From Chelydra serpentina (taxonomy: Eukaryota; Chordata; Testudines; Chelydridae): a DNA stretch of 64,000 nucleotides. This document shows positions 1 through 11,470 of the stretch, one piece after another. Numbering within the stretch: the first letter of the stretch is position 1; each line of letters opens with the position of its first letter. A program made the position numbers and the translations under genes. The notes beneath the pieces are model-generated. The model was not told the DNA's origin, did not search any database, and worked only from the letters and a program-made list of their open reading frames with translations. The stretch spans positions 558,001 to 622,000 of the forward strand of contig JBAIAC010000133.1 of assembly GCA_037349315.1 (NCBI GenBank), written 5' to 3'.

Positions 1-470
1 AGCCCCCAGAGTCACATGCATGTGCAACTGTGCACGTGAATGCATCCTCTCACAACTGCCCCCCCCCACACTCACACAGACCTACACCCGTGCACCCCCG
101 ACGCATCCTACAGGGATCCCCCCCATGCCCTGGAACCTCACTCGCACGGTCCACCCCCTTGCACTAACCTTGTCATAGCTCCGCCCGTAGTGCACACCTG
201 CACATGGATTCACACTCATGCACATGCCCCCGCATTTGCACATCCACTCTCCCGCTGCCACCACCTTCACCCGCCCCCCACCTTTGCACGCTTCCCCAGG
301 CACGTCTGCACATGGACACACCCGCCGACGTGCATACACCCCAGGCACCCCGCCCCTAGATTTTCACCCCCACACGCCAGTGCAATTTGAGCCCTGTCCC
401 CTTGACCATGGCTCCCGGCTGAGATGTCACCACGGAAATCGGTGACACTCACCCAGCTGGGAGTTACAGA
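1..470. other. C/A-rich low-complexity sequence, no gene
   Basis: The stretch is rich in short CAC, CCCC and CACATGCA words. Open frames on both strands are proline/histidine- or cysteine/glycine-rich and look like by-products of composition. I see no splice pattern or protein family. It may be the 5' part of an intron of the gene that runs off the left edge. Confidence 0.5.
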
Positions 471-479
471 CAAATCCTG

Positions 480-950
480 GGTAGCGACCGATTGCAGCTC
501 CCTTTAAAGAAGGAGCCAGGGGAGACGCGCCAGAGCCGAGGAAGAGGAAGGCCACCCACCTTCTGAAACCAGGAGTCCTGCCCCTGCACGCGCGGCGGGA
601 ACTTACCGACTCAGTGGCGCAGCGGGAAGGGGGTTGGGCGCGGCGACAGAGAAGGGTCCTGTCCCCCCCCCGGTCTGATCAGTCGCCGAGACGCGGGTGC
701 ATCCCGATCCCGCGAAAGAAACCGGTGGCCAGATCCCGATCCCGCTTGGTCCGGCCGGCGGCGGGACTCCACATCTGGAGCAGCTCAGGCACTGGGCTTC
801 TGCTCCGGGGGCCCGCCGGGAAGCTGCAGGAAACCCAGAGAGAAAGGAAATCAGCGGACGAAGGCCCTGCTGCAGCCAATACGACCCCGGGGTTCCCAGG
901 CCCGGCCCAGGAACCCTGGAGACGGAGCATTGACCCACAGAACTTCCCAT
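480..950 (-). promoter_or_regulatory. CpG-rich segment with minus-strand splice donor; candidate non-coding exon (VANGL2?)
   Basis: On the minus strand the sequence ends CTGAGTCG and is followed by GTAAGT (donor GT at 605-606), a near-perfect vertebrate 5' splice site. The 150-250 bp upstream of it are unusually rich in CpG for this window. No convincing start codon or protein is seen, so it would be a 5'UTR exon ending at 607. In mammals the gene downstream of NHLH1 in this orientation is VANGL2, which has a non-coding first exon. The assignment rests only on gene order and could be wrong. It may be an alternative first exon to the candidate at 13.45 kb. Confidence 0.35.
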
Positions 951-959
951 CACACAAAC

Positions 960-2660
960 ACTGTTCTAGCCCTGCTCAGCTCCAGTGTCCACCAGGGGCT
1001 GGGCTGAGACCCAGCAAACTCATTGCACATAAGCCACCAAACCACCAGCTGATGGGAAGATATTCAGGGAACAGGCGGTCAGGTGTGGAGGCAAAAGGCT
1101 CCAGCGATGCCCTGGTACCAATGCCCTGAGGGCCCCCCCCCAGCTCTCTGCATCCTAATGAGTCTGCCAGGCTGGTGAAGCCAAGAGTCCCCAAGCAGTT
1201 TAAGAAACACCAGCTTCCTTCCAAGGGCGACGCCAAGGTTTTGCAGAACCGACCGGACATCACGGACATCGAGAAGAGCTTTGGGCGCCCACTACACTTC
1301 AAAGCCAGGCTGCTGATTTAGGAGCCTCCGTACGGAGTCAGCCGTGGGATTTGTCAAAAGCACTAAAATGACTTCGGCGCATACGTCGCGATGAAAATCA
1401 GTGGGACTCGTGCGTCTAGATCGCGGCCGCGCCCTTGGAAATTTCGCTGTTAGGTTCCTCTTTTCGAAACTCTTGGCCTGGGTGTCGTCATTATTCCGTT
1501 ACGGCTACACTGCAAACAATCCCCGTGGCAGCCACTCTCAGAGCTGGGGCTAGCACCGCGAGGCTAAAAATAGCAGAGCAGACGTTCCCACTCCCCTCCG
1601 AGCCCTCCCCCTTCACCCGGGCTCCAGCCCCCGGCCGAACATCCACAATCTTCTTTTTAGCCCCGTAGCCTGAGCCCCACGAGCCCGAGTCAGTCGACCC
1701 AGGTTCTGAGACTCAGCGCCCCAGGCTTTTGTTCACAGTGTGGACGTACCCTTAGTTATAATGGGGCTAACCCAACTCAAGAAGCAAGGAGGTTTTCCAA
1801 GAGATGGCAAGAGTCACACAACCAACGGAATTGGAGCAGGTGACGACAGCCTTGGTCCCTGGATACAGACACAGGAGATACGTCAGCAGATGAGCAGAAA
1901 TGAGACCCAGCCCAACGGCGGAGAGCTCAAACTGGATCCATTCAAACTGGAGTCAAGACACAAACATTAACCAGGGAGGGAATTAGCCATGGGAACAGCG
2001 TCCCCGGGGGACACCTTTCTGAGAGACGCATGACACACATGGCAGTTCCCAGCGGTATCCTGGACAAAGCTTGCTGAATTGAGCTGAAGCGTCGTACAAG
2101 TTTGTTGTATTACCTATTATTGGGGGACCGTGCAGACTGTCTCTGGGGGGCAGACAATGAAGGTAAGCCCTGGGAAGCGTTAAGAGCGTCAAAGAACTCT
2201 TTGAAACAGTGTGCCAGACCAGAGTGAACTTTGGGTTCAGTGGGTTTCCTAGGAAATCCCCAGGGGGAGGTGAACACAGATGCACCCTCCCCTTCTCCGG
2301 CCGTGCAAAAACCCACCCTTGTGAAGCTACGCCCTGAGCAGAGACCTGTTGTCTACCAATCACCTGCTCCTGGACTCTCTAGATCAAAGAGCCCAGCTGG
2401 ATAAAGGCCAGGCTGATTTATTCATGGAGCCAAACGTGTTATGAACTTGTAACCACAGGGAAGCCCCAGGTGAGGTTTGAAGGATTGACCCCTCCCAGAG
2501 CCCTTACTGGAGCTGGGGGAAGATCTCCGCTAAGTTTATTAACATGCGGGTGGATTCTTTTATTGTGTCTTCTCCATAGTGCTTTCACCTTAAAAATAAA
2601 TGTGCTTGCTTAGGAAAAGGGCCGGGGCACCTTACCCTTGTGGTGTTTACACTGAGAAAG
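960..2660. other. No gene seen; unclassified dispersed repeat remnants
   Basis: No frame has a recognisable protein. The piece around 1,345-1,425 resembles an old dispersed repeat with alternating 'cacttag' and 'agtggga' words. The stretch 1,980-2,600 has a mixed composition that could be an old LTR or other repeat, but I cannot classify it. Confidence 0.4.
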
Positions 2661-2669
2661 CAAAGCGAG

Positions 2670-2749
2670 CTGGCTGGGTTCTCTGGCCTGTGTGACGCAG
2701 GAGGTCAGACTAGATGATCACAATGGTCCCTTTGCGCCTTGATCTATGG
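2670..2749 (+). mobile_element. CR1 LINE 3' tail fragment
   Basis: It shows the CR1 3' end wording: 'ctggcctgtg', 'gtcagactagatgatca', 'atggtccctt'. Only the tail is present, as expected for a 5'-truncated insertion. Confidence 0.7.
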
Positions 2750-3055
2750 AGGAGCCAGTCCAGGGCATCCTCTCTAGCAGCACTGGGCCTGGGGACCAGC
2801 GAGAGCAGACCCAGCTGTCTCTGAAGAAGTTACCTCCACAAAAAGGGGAGGCTGCAGAGACCCGCAACTGCCACCGAGCCCAGAGGGATAAAACTTGCTC
2901 CGAAGAGCGGACCCAAAGCCAGATGGGTTGGGGATGGAAATCCATCCATCACTTTTGCAAGGTCTGTTTGTAAATAAAAACAGGCAGCTGGCATTTCCCC
3001 GCTGGTCTCCTGTCTTCCCACCTCAGCACCTGCCCCCGTCCTGGCTGCCTTCCAC

Positions 3056-3075
3056 CCACACACACACACACACGG
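3056..3075 (+). repeat. (CA)n microsatellite
   Basis: A short, perfect run of CA dinucleotides. Confidence 0.8.
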
Positions 3076-3487
3076 GGCAATAACGCAGAACCAACGAGGA
3101 GGCGCGGGGGAGGGCAGCGTCTCCCACTTGTCCCGGCACACGACCTTGACGGGCTGCCAGCTGGCCTGGCTCCATCAGCATTTCAGGGATACTTGGGATG
3201 GGGGGAAAAAATGCCCAGAGGGTTGGATCTAATTATTCGTTCGTGTGTGTCCCCCCCCCGCCGTCCCCCGTATATAACTGTGTGTAAAAAAGTTAAAAAT
3301 CTTTCCCCACCGGCATCCAGAATCACAGCCCAACAGCACCAGGGTCCAGTGGATGAGTGAGATACATCTGCAGCATTTACAGCGTCCATGCTTGGCACAT
3401 GGGATTTTCTCCCCACGAAGGAAGGGCTCCCGGAAGCTAGTGGCAGAAGAAGAACCCATGGTGCTAAGTTAGAGCCAGACAAATTCC

Positions 3488-3745
3488 AATTCGAAATAGG
3501 GCCCAGATTTTAACAGCGAGGGTGATTAACCCCTGGAACAAACTACCACAGGAGGTGGTGGGGTCTCCATCTCTTCATAGCTTCATCTCTAGACCAGATG
3601 CCCATCTGGGAGAGATGGTTTGTCAAACTCAAGGGACTGGGCCCAGTACAGGGGTAAGTGGGTGAAATTCTCGGGCCTGCGATATGCTGGAGATCAGAAT
3701 AGATGATCTAATGGTCCCATCTAAGGCCTTCGATTAGAGCTCTGT
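3488..3745 (+). mobile_element. CR1 LINE 3' end
   Basis: In order: 'taacccctggaacaaact', 'ccacaggaggtggtgg', a middle part, then 'agatgatctaatggtccc'. These are the end of ORF2 and the 3'UTR of CR1. The coding part is broken. Confidence 0.85.
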
Positions 3746-4627
3746 CACGTTTCCTCTTCATCTGGAGAATGCCTTAAAACCAGCGGCCCCCTCAGCTCTG
3801 CGTGGACATTAAAGATTGCACTGCGCTTTCCATGGGGCGGGTGGGCGGGGGAGAAGAGAATGCCCTTAGCTAAAGTTCCTTCTCCCATACCACTGGTGCT
3901 GCACACGGTGCTGGTCACCTGCCCCTTTCCTCACCAGAGGTGGCTGCATTCTAGTAACGGGATCTGAAGGAGCCCCGTCGGGACGATCCCACATCAGGGG
4001 TCCGATCAACCCGCAGGCCAAGCAGTGCACAGGATTCACCACCACACAACACCTCGGGGAGGAAAAGCCAGGCGTGTCTACACTGCACACAAGGGCGTGA
4101 CGGCAGCACACCGAGGCAGCTTTAATCTAGCTAGCCCAAGCAACAACGGTGGTGAAGACGGGGTGGCACGCACTTCATCCCAGGCCGGCCTCCCCAGTAC
4201 AAGCCGGCGGGCGAGCCTGGGTTGCCGACCCCTGCTGCCTTCGCTACCGTTACCCGTGCCAGCTAGGTCAGAACTCCCTCGCAGCGCGGACAGACCCCGG
4301 CAGCGTGAGGGGTGTGGGTGTAACTGGTGCTCACTTGAAGGCTCCCGTGCCCCCGGCCCAGCAGAGTAAGGGGCCAAAGGCCACTCCTACCCCACGGCAG
4401 CACAGATACGGAGGAGCAGCTGGGCCGCGGCGCGGACGCTTCCCGCAGTTTGTCCGTCGATGTGGTTGATCCACCGCGCCGAGAGGCGGAGGCGAGGTCG
4501 ATGGAAGAACGTTTCTTTCAACCTAGCCGCGTCCGCACCGGGGGCTACGGTGCTCAGGCCACGGGACATGTCACAGCCCCCGAGCGACGCAGCCCAGTCA
4601 ATGTCATTTTTACCTGCAGACCAGCTC
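3746..4627. other. No gene; possible MITE piece
   Basis: No supported CDS. The piece beginning about 4,070 ('ggcgtgtctacactgca') has the opening word of several MITEs in this window, but I cannot find its matching far end. Confidence 0.35.
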
Positions 4628-4775
4628 TTAGCACCCACTGCTTCTTGGGCAAGCCACGTCCCTGCTCTGTGCCTCGGTTTCCCCATCTTATGGACGGGGA
4701 GAAGGATTACTGCGCTCCTGGGTAAAGCGCTTTGAGATCTATAGATGAAAATGGCCCGATAAGAGCTAGAGGGTC
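4628..4775 (+). mobile_element. MIR-like CORE-SINE fragment
   Basis: It contains 'cttgggcaagccac', 'tgtgcctcggtttcccc' and 'gctttgagatctat', the middle and 3' part of MIR-type SINEs. The tRNA-like head is missing. Confidence 0.75.
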
Positions 4776-5164
4776 ATTTATTATGATTAGCATCATTGAT
4801 TATCAATGGCCTGGATCAGCCTGCCTGAGAGATCATCTCCCTCTCCTCATGACACGCTGGAGATCAGCGGAGACCCTGATGCTCCAGCCCTCTCGATAGG
4901 TCAGAGAGGGGTGGCTAGCCTGGGGTTCTGCCTGTTGACTTCCAGGGCACCTAGCAGTGACCTGCTCTTTGAGGCGAGGCAGGGGGACCGGCCCGTAGGT
5001 CGGCGTGAGGGGTGGGGAGCAGACAGTTCTGTCTATCTTAGGGCACATCTACCCCGTAATAAAACCCGAATGGCTACACTGCAGTCGGATAGCCCCGCAG
5101 CCCGAGACAGCGGACATGGGCCAGGTGAAGACAAACCCTAAGGCACTTACATGGCCCCTCATTA

Positions 5165-5335
5165 CCCCGGCATTCGAGCCCGTCCGCAATCTGCCTCATT
5201 TATCCTCAAAACAGCCCTGGGGTAAAACTGAGCCACAGAGAGACCAAGCACCCGAAGTCAGGCAGGGAGTCAGAGACAGCAGGGGATTGGATCTAGAGCT
5301 GCCTAGGACTTGGGCGATCTAACCACTGGGCCACC
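5165..5335 (-). mobile_element. MIR-like SINE, reverse orientation
   Basis: It reads in reverse: 'actgagccacagagaga', then 'cccgaagtcaggcaggg', then the inverted head 'gatctaaccactgggcc'. The order matches a minus-strand MIR. Confidence 0.7.
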
Positions 5336-5584
5336 CTCTCTCTCTCTCGGATAGAACTTGGTTGCTAGCTGCTGTCTAGCAGAGGAGCCGAGATGACTGA
5401 GCAGCCTGGTTGGTTTTGTCATTTTAAACGCCAGACGGGCTGGGAGCCTTCGCACGGGGAGCTGGTGTTGGTGGTGGGGGTGGGGTGAGGGGTGGGGGAG
5501 GAGTGGATTGCTCTTCCAAAGTGAAAGAAAGTGCATACGTTCAAAGGACCATTGTGATCATCAAGTGTGGCCTTTTTGTTCGGT

Positions 5585-5755
5585 GTCTGTATAGCTCCTA
5601 GCGCCACAAGGTCCTGGCCAATGACTGGGGTGCCTAGGCACTACCGTAATACACCTAATAAACAATAACGTACAGCGCCCAGCACAGTGGGAGCCTGGTC
5701 CCTGACTGGGCCTCTAGGCACTACCGTAATACACCTAAAAAAATATTAAATAATC
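5585..5755 (+). repeat. MIR-like 3' tail, present twice in tandem
   Basis: The piece 'ctaggcactaccgtaatac' occurs at about 5,634 and again at about 5,713, each following a 'ctgg...gactggg' segment. This is the SINE 3' end partially duplicated head-to-tail. Confidence 0.65.
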
Positions 5756-5759
5756 ACAC

Positions 5760-6935
5760 CCACAATAGAGGCCAGAGAAGCCTTCCCCCGCGTCCCGTGA
5801 TGTCTGTAGGAGCCGGGGCGCATCTCTGAGAACGAGACGCCCAATCTCAATGTCAGGACTCCAAGCGACGGAGAATAAATGAGTAAAGGTTCCAGCCGAA
5901 ATGTGTAGCCGAACGATTCCCTCCTCCACCCGTAAGACCTGGGGATCGGCGACAACGCCCGCTTGCGTTCCAAACACTTGCTTTTTGGTTCCATGCGGCT
6001 AGCTGGCTTGACACAATAGGACCCCTTTCCCCTGCTGTCCACCACATCACCGCCACCTCCACCCCCCGCCGGGCCTGTGCGGCGGGCGCCCCTCGGCTGG
6101 AGCAGGGGGGCAGCTGGCTAAGAGGAGGGGGGGCAAGGCATGGGCAGCAGAGACAGGATCTCACATGGGCACTCGATGCTACAGCCCCGTCCTACGGGGC
6201 TGCCGGCTCCACTAATCAGACGCCCGCAGATGGCAGGCCAAGCCTCGGAGAGTGCCCCTGTTAAAACCCACCCACATGCCCGCCACGCTGAGATGCTCAG
6301 GATGCCGCGGCTATTGGCAGCGCTGGCTAGAGAGGGGCTTAGGTTGCATAAGTAGCCCGGCAGGGAGGGAGGACATACCAGACGGCTGTTCCACTTGGGC
6401 AGATAAACCCCAGCCCTTCCCAGGTAAAAGCACCGAGAAGTAGGTCACCAAGACGCTTTTCTCACTGGCTGGGGAAAGCCGCGGCTATTCCTAGCCCTGA
6501 ACGCCAGCTCCACAGTCCTGCCCCTCCTCAGCTGAGAAGCTGGAAAGCCGCCACCGACAAACTTGACTTAACTCTCCCTTGTTTGCAGTTCCCTCCTAGA
6601 AGCTCAAACAACAGGGGGGGGGGGGGGGGAATCCTTCTTCCCCACCCCCGTGGGTCTCCTCCAGCCCTCACCCCCACCCGGATACAACTAGCTGAGCTCA
6701 GAGCTTTGCAAGACTTCAAGGTTCTGATCCGCCAGCCGGACCTCTCACACCGTCAAAAAACCAGCCCGCAGTCCCCACTCGGTTTTACGGGGAAATTTGG
6801 TGTTGCAACACACACCCCGCCGCCCCGACTTCATACACGCACGTGGAACCAGAGGCCTCATGAGCCAGGCACAATCCCAGTGCTGCCAGCCCTCATGATT
6901 TTGTTGCAAGTTTCGCAATTTTTGGTGGAACAGAA
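5760..6935. other. No gene; G-run and repeat scraps
   Basis: No supported CDS. A G homopolymer of about 18 bases begins near 6,612. From about 6,880 the text 'gccctcatgattttgttgc' matches the dispersed repeat that continues at 7,430. Confidence 0.45.
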
Positions 6936-6937
6936 GA

Positions 6938-7345
6938 ATTGCCAGATTGCAACAGGTCCATCTAGCCAGTATCCTGTGTCTGACAGCGGCCAGCATCAGC
7001 TGCTTCAGAGGAAGCTGTAAGAATCCCAGATTAGAAAGATGTGGGATAATCTGCCCCCCTCCTCTCCACGATGGTCTAATCATGATCTCTAATAATTAGA
7101 GATTGGCTTAAACCCTGAAGCATGAGGTTTAACGTCCCTGCCTAAATTTGTTGTCAGTCATTACGATAACTCTGGATATTCATGTTATCCATATAAAGGT
7201 CCAATCCCTTTTTGGATCCTTCTAAATCCTTGGCCTCAATGACTTCCTGTGGCAGTGAGTTCCACAGGTTAATCAATCAGTGGGTGAAAAAGTATTTCCT
7301 TTTGTCAGCGTTTAATTTCCACCTTATTCCTGTGTTATGAGATGG
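6938..7345 (-). mobile_element. CR1 LINE, reverse orientation
   Basis: Read on the minus strand this is the end of CR1 ORF2 plus 3'UTR. The plus strand shows 'ccatctagccagtatcctg', 'gtgagttccacaggtt' and 'gaaaaagtatttccttttg', the antisense of the CR1 phrases around 'wnslp' and 'tgtggaactcac'. It is full of stops and is a fossil. Confidence 0.85.
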
Positions 7346-7429
7346 GGAGAACCGACATTCCTGACCAGCCTTTATTTTCATTAGCTTATATATATTCTTT
7401 GATCACTTCCCATGTTTTCTTCCGAAAGT

Positions 7430-8030
7430 CACAGCTCCCAGAGGCATGTGATTATGAGACTCAGTATTGCCAATGTCGAGTATTCAAAAATCTTGAGTTG
7501 GGTCCAAAATGCGGGAGATTTGTGATTTTTTTTAAGCCAGATTTTTTAAATAAATGATACACTTTGTGGGGTTTTTGATTTGCTTGCTAGATTTTGAGCT
7601 TTTATGGTGCATTCTGGGCATATTTTCAAGCTTTTCTCTGCAACCACAAAAGCTAGACACTTTACTTTAAAAAAATGAAAGCTGAGATTCTCACGCAGTC
7701 ATCCGAAGAAGTGGGTATTGACACACGAAAGCTTATGCTCCAATACCTCTGTTAGTCTATAAGGTGCCACAGGACCCTTTGTCGCTTCTACAAATCCAGA
7801 CTAACACGGCTCCCCCTCTGATACTTCATGCAGTCATGTGATTCCAAGCGCGGGGGCTTCACCAAATATTATGAGACATGGGATAAAATGGTGAGAGTTT
7901 GTGAAGTATGTTTCTAGCCCTCTCGATTCAAGGGAGGCAAAAACCAGAACCCCAAATTCATTATCCTCGCCCCCTAAAACTCATGATTTTAAGCCTCTCT
8001 CAGGATTTGGGGAGGGGGTCGTTCGAGTTT
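7430..8030. repeat. Old dispersed repeat, split by a younger insertion
   Basis: The two parts, 7,430-7,701 and 7,827-8,030, carry 'catgtgattatgagactc' and 'gtcatgtgattccaagc' wording from an old dispersed repeat of unknown class. The middle is occupied by the Penelope-like fragment at 7,702-7,826, with duplicated target bases on both sides. Confidence 0.5.
7702..7826 (+). mobile_element. Penelope-like element 3' fragment
   Basis: It begins with a region like a hammerhead core (CCGAAGA ... CGAAAGC), then 'gttagtctataaggtgcca' and 'cagactaacacggct', wording very common in turtle and crocodilian genomes and assigned here to Penelope-like tails. It is flanked by cacgcagtca (7,692-7,701) and catgcagtca (7,827-7,836), a probable target-site duplication with one substitution. 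The class assignment is from memory. Confidence 0.6.
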
Positions 8031-8046
8031 TCTACCAGGTCCCTTT

Positions 8047-8270
8047 GGCCTTGTCTACATGAGAAAAGTTGTACCGGTTTAACTAAAATCTATATTGAAT
8101 CCATCTAGTGAAATCAGTGCAAATCCCCTAATGCAGATGCACCCAAAACCACTTAAATCAGTAAATTCCAGGCACGAGCTGATTCAAGCATCGTTTGCAC
8201 CAATTTAACTAAATCTATTTCAAAACGGATTGACTCACACTGCTGAGACTTTCCTCCTAGAGACAAGGCC
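8047..8270. mobile_element. MITE with GGCCTTGTCT terminal inverted repeats
   Basis: The left end GGCCTTGTCT is matched exactly by the inverted right end AGACAAGGCC, and the similarity continues inward for about 12 more bases with mismatches. The interior has 'ggtttaactaaa' and its inverse 'atttaactaaat'. There is no coding capacity, so it is non-autonomous. Confidence 0.7.
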
Positions 8271-9415
8271 TCTGGACTGGAAAACCGGCTTCTATTCCAG
8301 ATAGCAGGAGTAGCCACCAGGCTATCCACTGCAAATCCCCGGGGAGCGATTCTCCAGCGCCTCGCACTTCGTGCATTCATTGACACCAGTGCAAACGGCC
8401 TGGAAAAGGCAACTAAATCACAATGCTTTCACAGCCACTCCGCCCTCCCTTTGCACGGGCGTCACGGCAGCCTGGCACGATTTTGCACACGCGAATCGCA
8501 CTGTACAATGGGCCTGGTTTGTACCCACGCCAGGGGTTGAAACGGGCAGGTCTGGTTCAGAGACCGGGAGCAGCCCTGGGCTGGATTATTTGCTCCCTCG
8601 CTTCCCTAATCTCCGTCCTCTAGTTAAACAGCCCCCAGCTCATTCTGGCAGCAAGAATCCCGCTTGGGCCTTATCCGATTCACACGCAGGAGCACCAGAG
8701 AGAGACCGGTCACAACATGTCCTCCTGGCCCAGATCCCCAAGCTCCAAGGCAGTGGCCAGCGTGTCTAATCTAAACGCAGCGCAGACGCGGGGCATTTCC
8801 ACGGGCGGGGCAGAGAAGTCCCGTTTCCTAAACAAACCTCCCCCCCACCCCATAACTTCAGTTCCCAAACTCCCCCCAGTTTGCAATGGAGCGCTCGCCC
8901 CCACCCCTGCCGGCTCACGCCTAGCCCATCATCACACGCCACCAACTGCAGCTTCCCAACCATTGTGTCTCCTCTCTCCACCCGCTGCCCCGGCCCTCCT
9001 TGCAGATCAAAACCTTTGACAGTCAAAGCCGCCTCATTAGCTCCAGACAACTTGAGCGGGGAAGTGAGCAGCCCCGGGACACGGCCCGATCTTCGCCTCA
9101 AGGACAGGGCAGAGGCCGGGAACGGGGCAGCCAGCTACTCCCATCACAGTCACTTTAACCTCCGTGCCCGCCCCACCTGACACGGGCACCGGCCAGCGCA
9201 GAAATTCTGCTAATTGACATCAACGTGTGCAAGCAACCGGGCAGCCAGGGATCTGCTCCCAGCTGAGTCCCAGCCTGTCCCTGGGCCAGTCGCTTTGTCT
9301 CGATTTCCCCCCCAGCCTAACCCCCATCTCTGCTCTACCTGATCCTCATTCCTCTAGCATCTGTGCCCCGCCCCCCAGTCTGATGTACTTATCCTCACAG
9401 CCCCCCCGTGCGGCA
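8271..9415. other. No gene seen
   Basis: Several open frames of 60-130 codons exist on both strands but none shows a recognisable domain, and none is bounded by splice sites. The sequence is moderately GC-rich with scraps of the 'gtgcaaa' repeat family. Confidence 0.4.
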
Positions 9416-9419
9416 GGGC

Positions 9420-9545
9420 AGGGCTATTGTCCCCAGTGTACAGATGGGAAACTGAGGCACAGAGAGGCTAAGCCCAGGGTCACGCAGGAAGTCTGTGGCA
9501 AGGGAGGGATTTGAACCCAGGCCTGCCCAGACCTAGGCCAGCCCC
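9420..9545 (-). mobile_element. MIR-like SINE, reverse orientation
   Basis: 'gggaaactgaggcacagag', 'gggtcacgcaggaagtc' and 'ggatttgaacccaggcc' occur in the order of an inverted MIR. Confidence 0.8.
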
Positions 9546-9704
9546 CGCTCGCCCATCAGGCTTGGCGGAGCTCAGCCATTCATGTTTGAGAAGTGGGGCT
9601 GGTTTCCTGGAGGGAAGGTTTTACCCTCTTTAGCGGCTCACATTCTGAAGCACACGTGCCTGGGGGTGGGGGGGATTTGTGTTTCTTTACAAACTCCGAT
9701 TAGT

Positions 9705-10075
9705 AAATATTTATATTTCGGTAGCACTTAGCGGTCCCAGCCAAGACTGGGCCTCACTCTGCCAGGTGCTGTACAAACCTAGCAAGCCACGGTCCCTGCC
9801 CCATATTCACTTCACCCAGCAAACCCAGCCTGGTTAACCCACCAGACCTCTAACCCCAGAATCTCCTGAGTAACTCTCCACGCTCCTGGCGTCAGGGCAG
9901 AATTATCCTCATCTCCCCGCCCAGGAGACAGAGTCGCACTGAGGGGAAGTGACTCGCTGTCCAGCAGCCGAGCCGGGAACGGAGCTCAGGTGAGTCCTGC
10001 TGCCCCAGACGGGGAGAGAACCCAGCAGCGCCAACTCCTGCTTCTTCTTCTAACCACCAGGCCACACTGCCTCCT
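9705..10075 (-). mobile_element. Near full-length MIR-like SINE, reverse orientation
   Basis: The inverted 3' tail ('ggtgctgtacaaacctag') is followed by the inverted CORE ('gggaagtgactcgctg') and the inverted tRNA-like head ('ctaaccaccaggccac'). The region between tail and CORE is longer than usual. Confidence 0.7.
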
Positions 10076-10300
10076 TCCCACCCCGACACCCAGTCACATC
10101 TGGACGAGCTGCCGGCCGCCGCTCAGCCACTTGCACCAAGGCCGCGCGCGGTTTTAGGGCTGGAACGTTACGCTCCCACAGCCCGGGACTCGGCCACCAA
10201 CGTGCTCGGGCGGCGGGGAGAGCGGCGGGGGAGACTGCCCCGACCGGGCAACGCAGAACACACCTTCGCGGGCGCCTAGAGCGCAAGAGGCCAGATCCTG
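10076..10300. other. CpG-rich patch, no gene assigned
   Basis: CpG is dense here (gccgcgcgcgg, cgggcggcgggg). I see no clear splice donor on the minus strand at its left edge and no protein. It may be an orphan CpG island or a GC-rich repeat. Confidence 0.3.
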
Positions 10301-10749
10301 TTTGCAGTTTAGGCTGGTGCAAATCCAGCTGGATTCGCTCTGGGTTTACATCTGTGCGACCGCAAACAGAACCCGGCCGGGTGTCTGCCTAGGCTATACA
10401 ACGGGGCTGATCCTTCACTAAGCCGGACCACAGTCACCTGCAGCCGTGCAAAGCGAGTGCAGAATGCTACCAGGTCACAATAGGCTCCCTTTGCACGGCT
10501 GCAGACGACCACACAAAGGGCAGGACAATGACGAGTCAGGCCCCCTATTAGACCCTGTCACTGGGGTGCCACACAGGATAGGGTCCACCTCGCAGGGAGC
10601 CCTTGGCAGGGTCAGGCCGTAAGTAAGCAGCGCAGCAGCCTGCGGGATCCCCAGGTCTAGACACACAAGCAGCCTATTTGATTCATGCAGCCCATGTGCC
10701 TTTGGCAAAGCACCTTCATAGCGCCCTCACCCCGTCTTGTCTGCTTTGC

Positions 10750-11005
10750 GCCTCCACAGTCGAGCTCAAAGACCCCACAGAAGATCGGAGACCCCCTGGC
10801 ACACACACAGCGAGAGACACTAACAGCCCCAAAGAGCTTACATCCGAAATAGACAAGCCCGGCAAAGGGCAGGAAGGGAAACTGAGGCACACAGAGGGGG
10901 CAGTGACTTGTCCACGGTCACCCAGCAGGGCAGTGGCAGAGAGTTAGGAACAGAACCCAGGTCTCCTGACTCCCAGTCCAGTTCCCTACCCTCTAGACCA
11001 AGCAG
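10750..11005 (-). mobile_element. MIR-like SINE, reverse orientation
   Basis: It runs from the inverted tail ('ccccaaagagcttacatcc') through 'gaaactgaggcacacagag' to the inverted head ('ccctctagaccaagcagcc'), so it is close to full length. Confidence 0.8.
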
Positions 11006-11350
11006 CCACTCATAGAAAGCTCAGCACTTCTCCCCTCTAATGCTCCACACATCTCCTCCCGGCCCCAGAAGGTGCCCTTCAGCGCACTTGGTGGGACCCT
11101 CGCTGCACCGTGGCCACCCCAAGCGAAGGTGCCACCCTCAGCGTTGAGACTCCACGGCTCCCAAGGCAGGTAACCTTAAGCTCCGCGTTTGATTTAACAA
11201 GCGTTCAGGGGCGCTGGGACAATGGGTCTCGCTGGGGGGGCTGAGAGCCACTGAACCAAATAGGCTTTAGCTACAGCTCGTTTGCAATGCCACAAGCACG
11301 AAGCTCTCCCAGGCCGGGCGGCAACACCAGCCTCCCCTGGAAAGCAAATT

Positions 11351-11470
11351 CAACCCCATGCTAGTAGGTTGCATAGAAGAATCGCTGAGTGAGGTTCCCT
11401 GGCCTGTGTCAAGCGCGAGGTCAGGCCAGATGATCAGCCGCATCCCTTCCAGCCTTGAAATCCACGAACT
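11351..11470 (+). mobile_element. CR1 LINE 3' tail
   Basis: 'ccctggcctgtgtcaagcg', 'gccagatgatcagc' and 'cccttccagccttgaaa' are the CR1 3' end. Confidence 0.75.
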
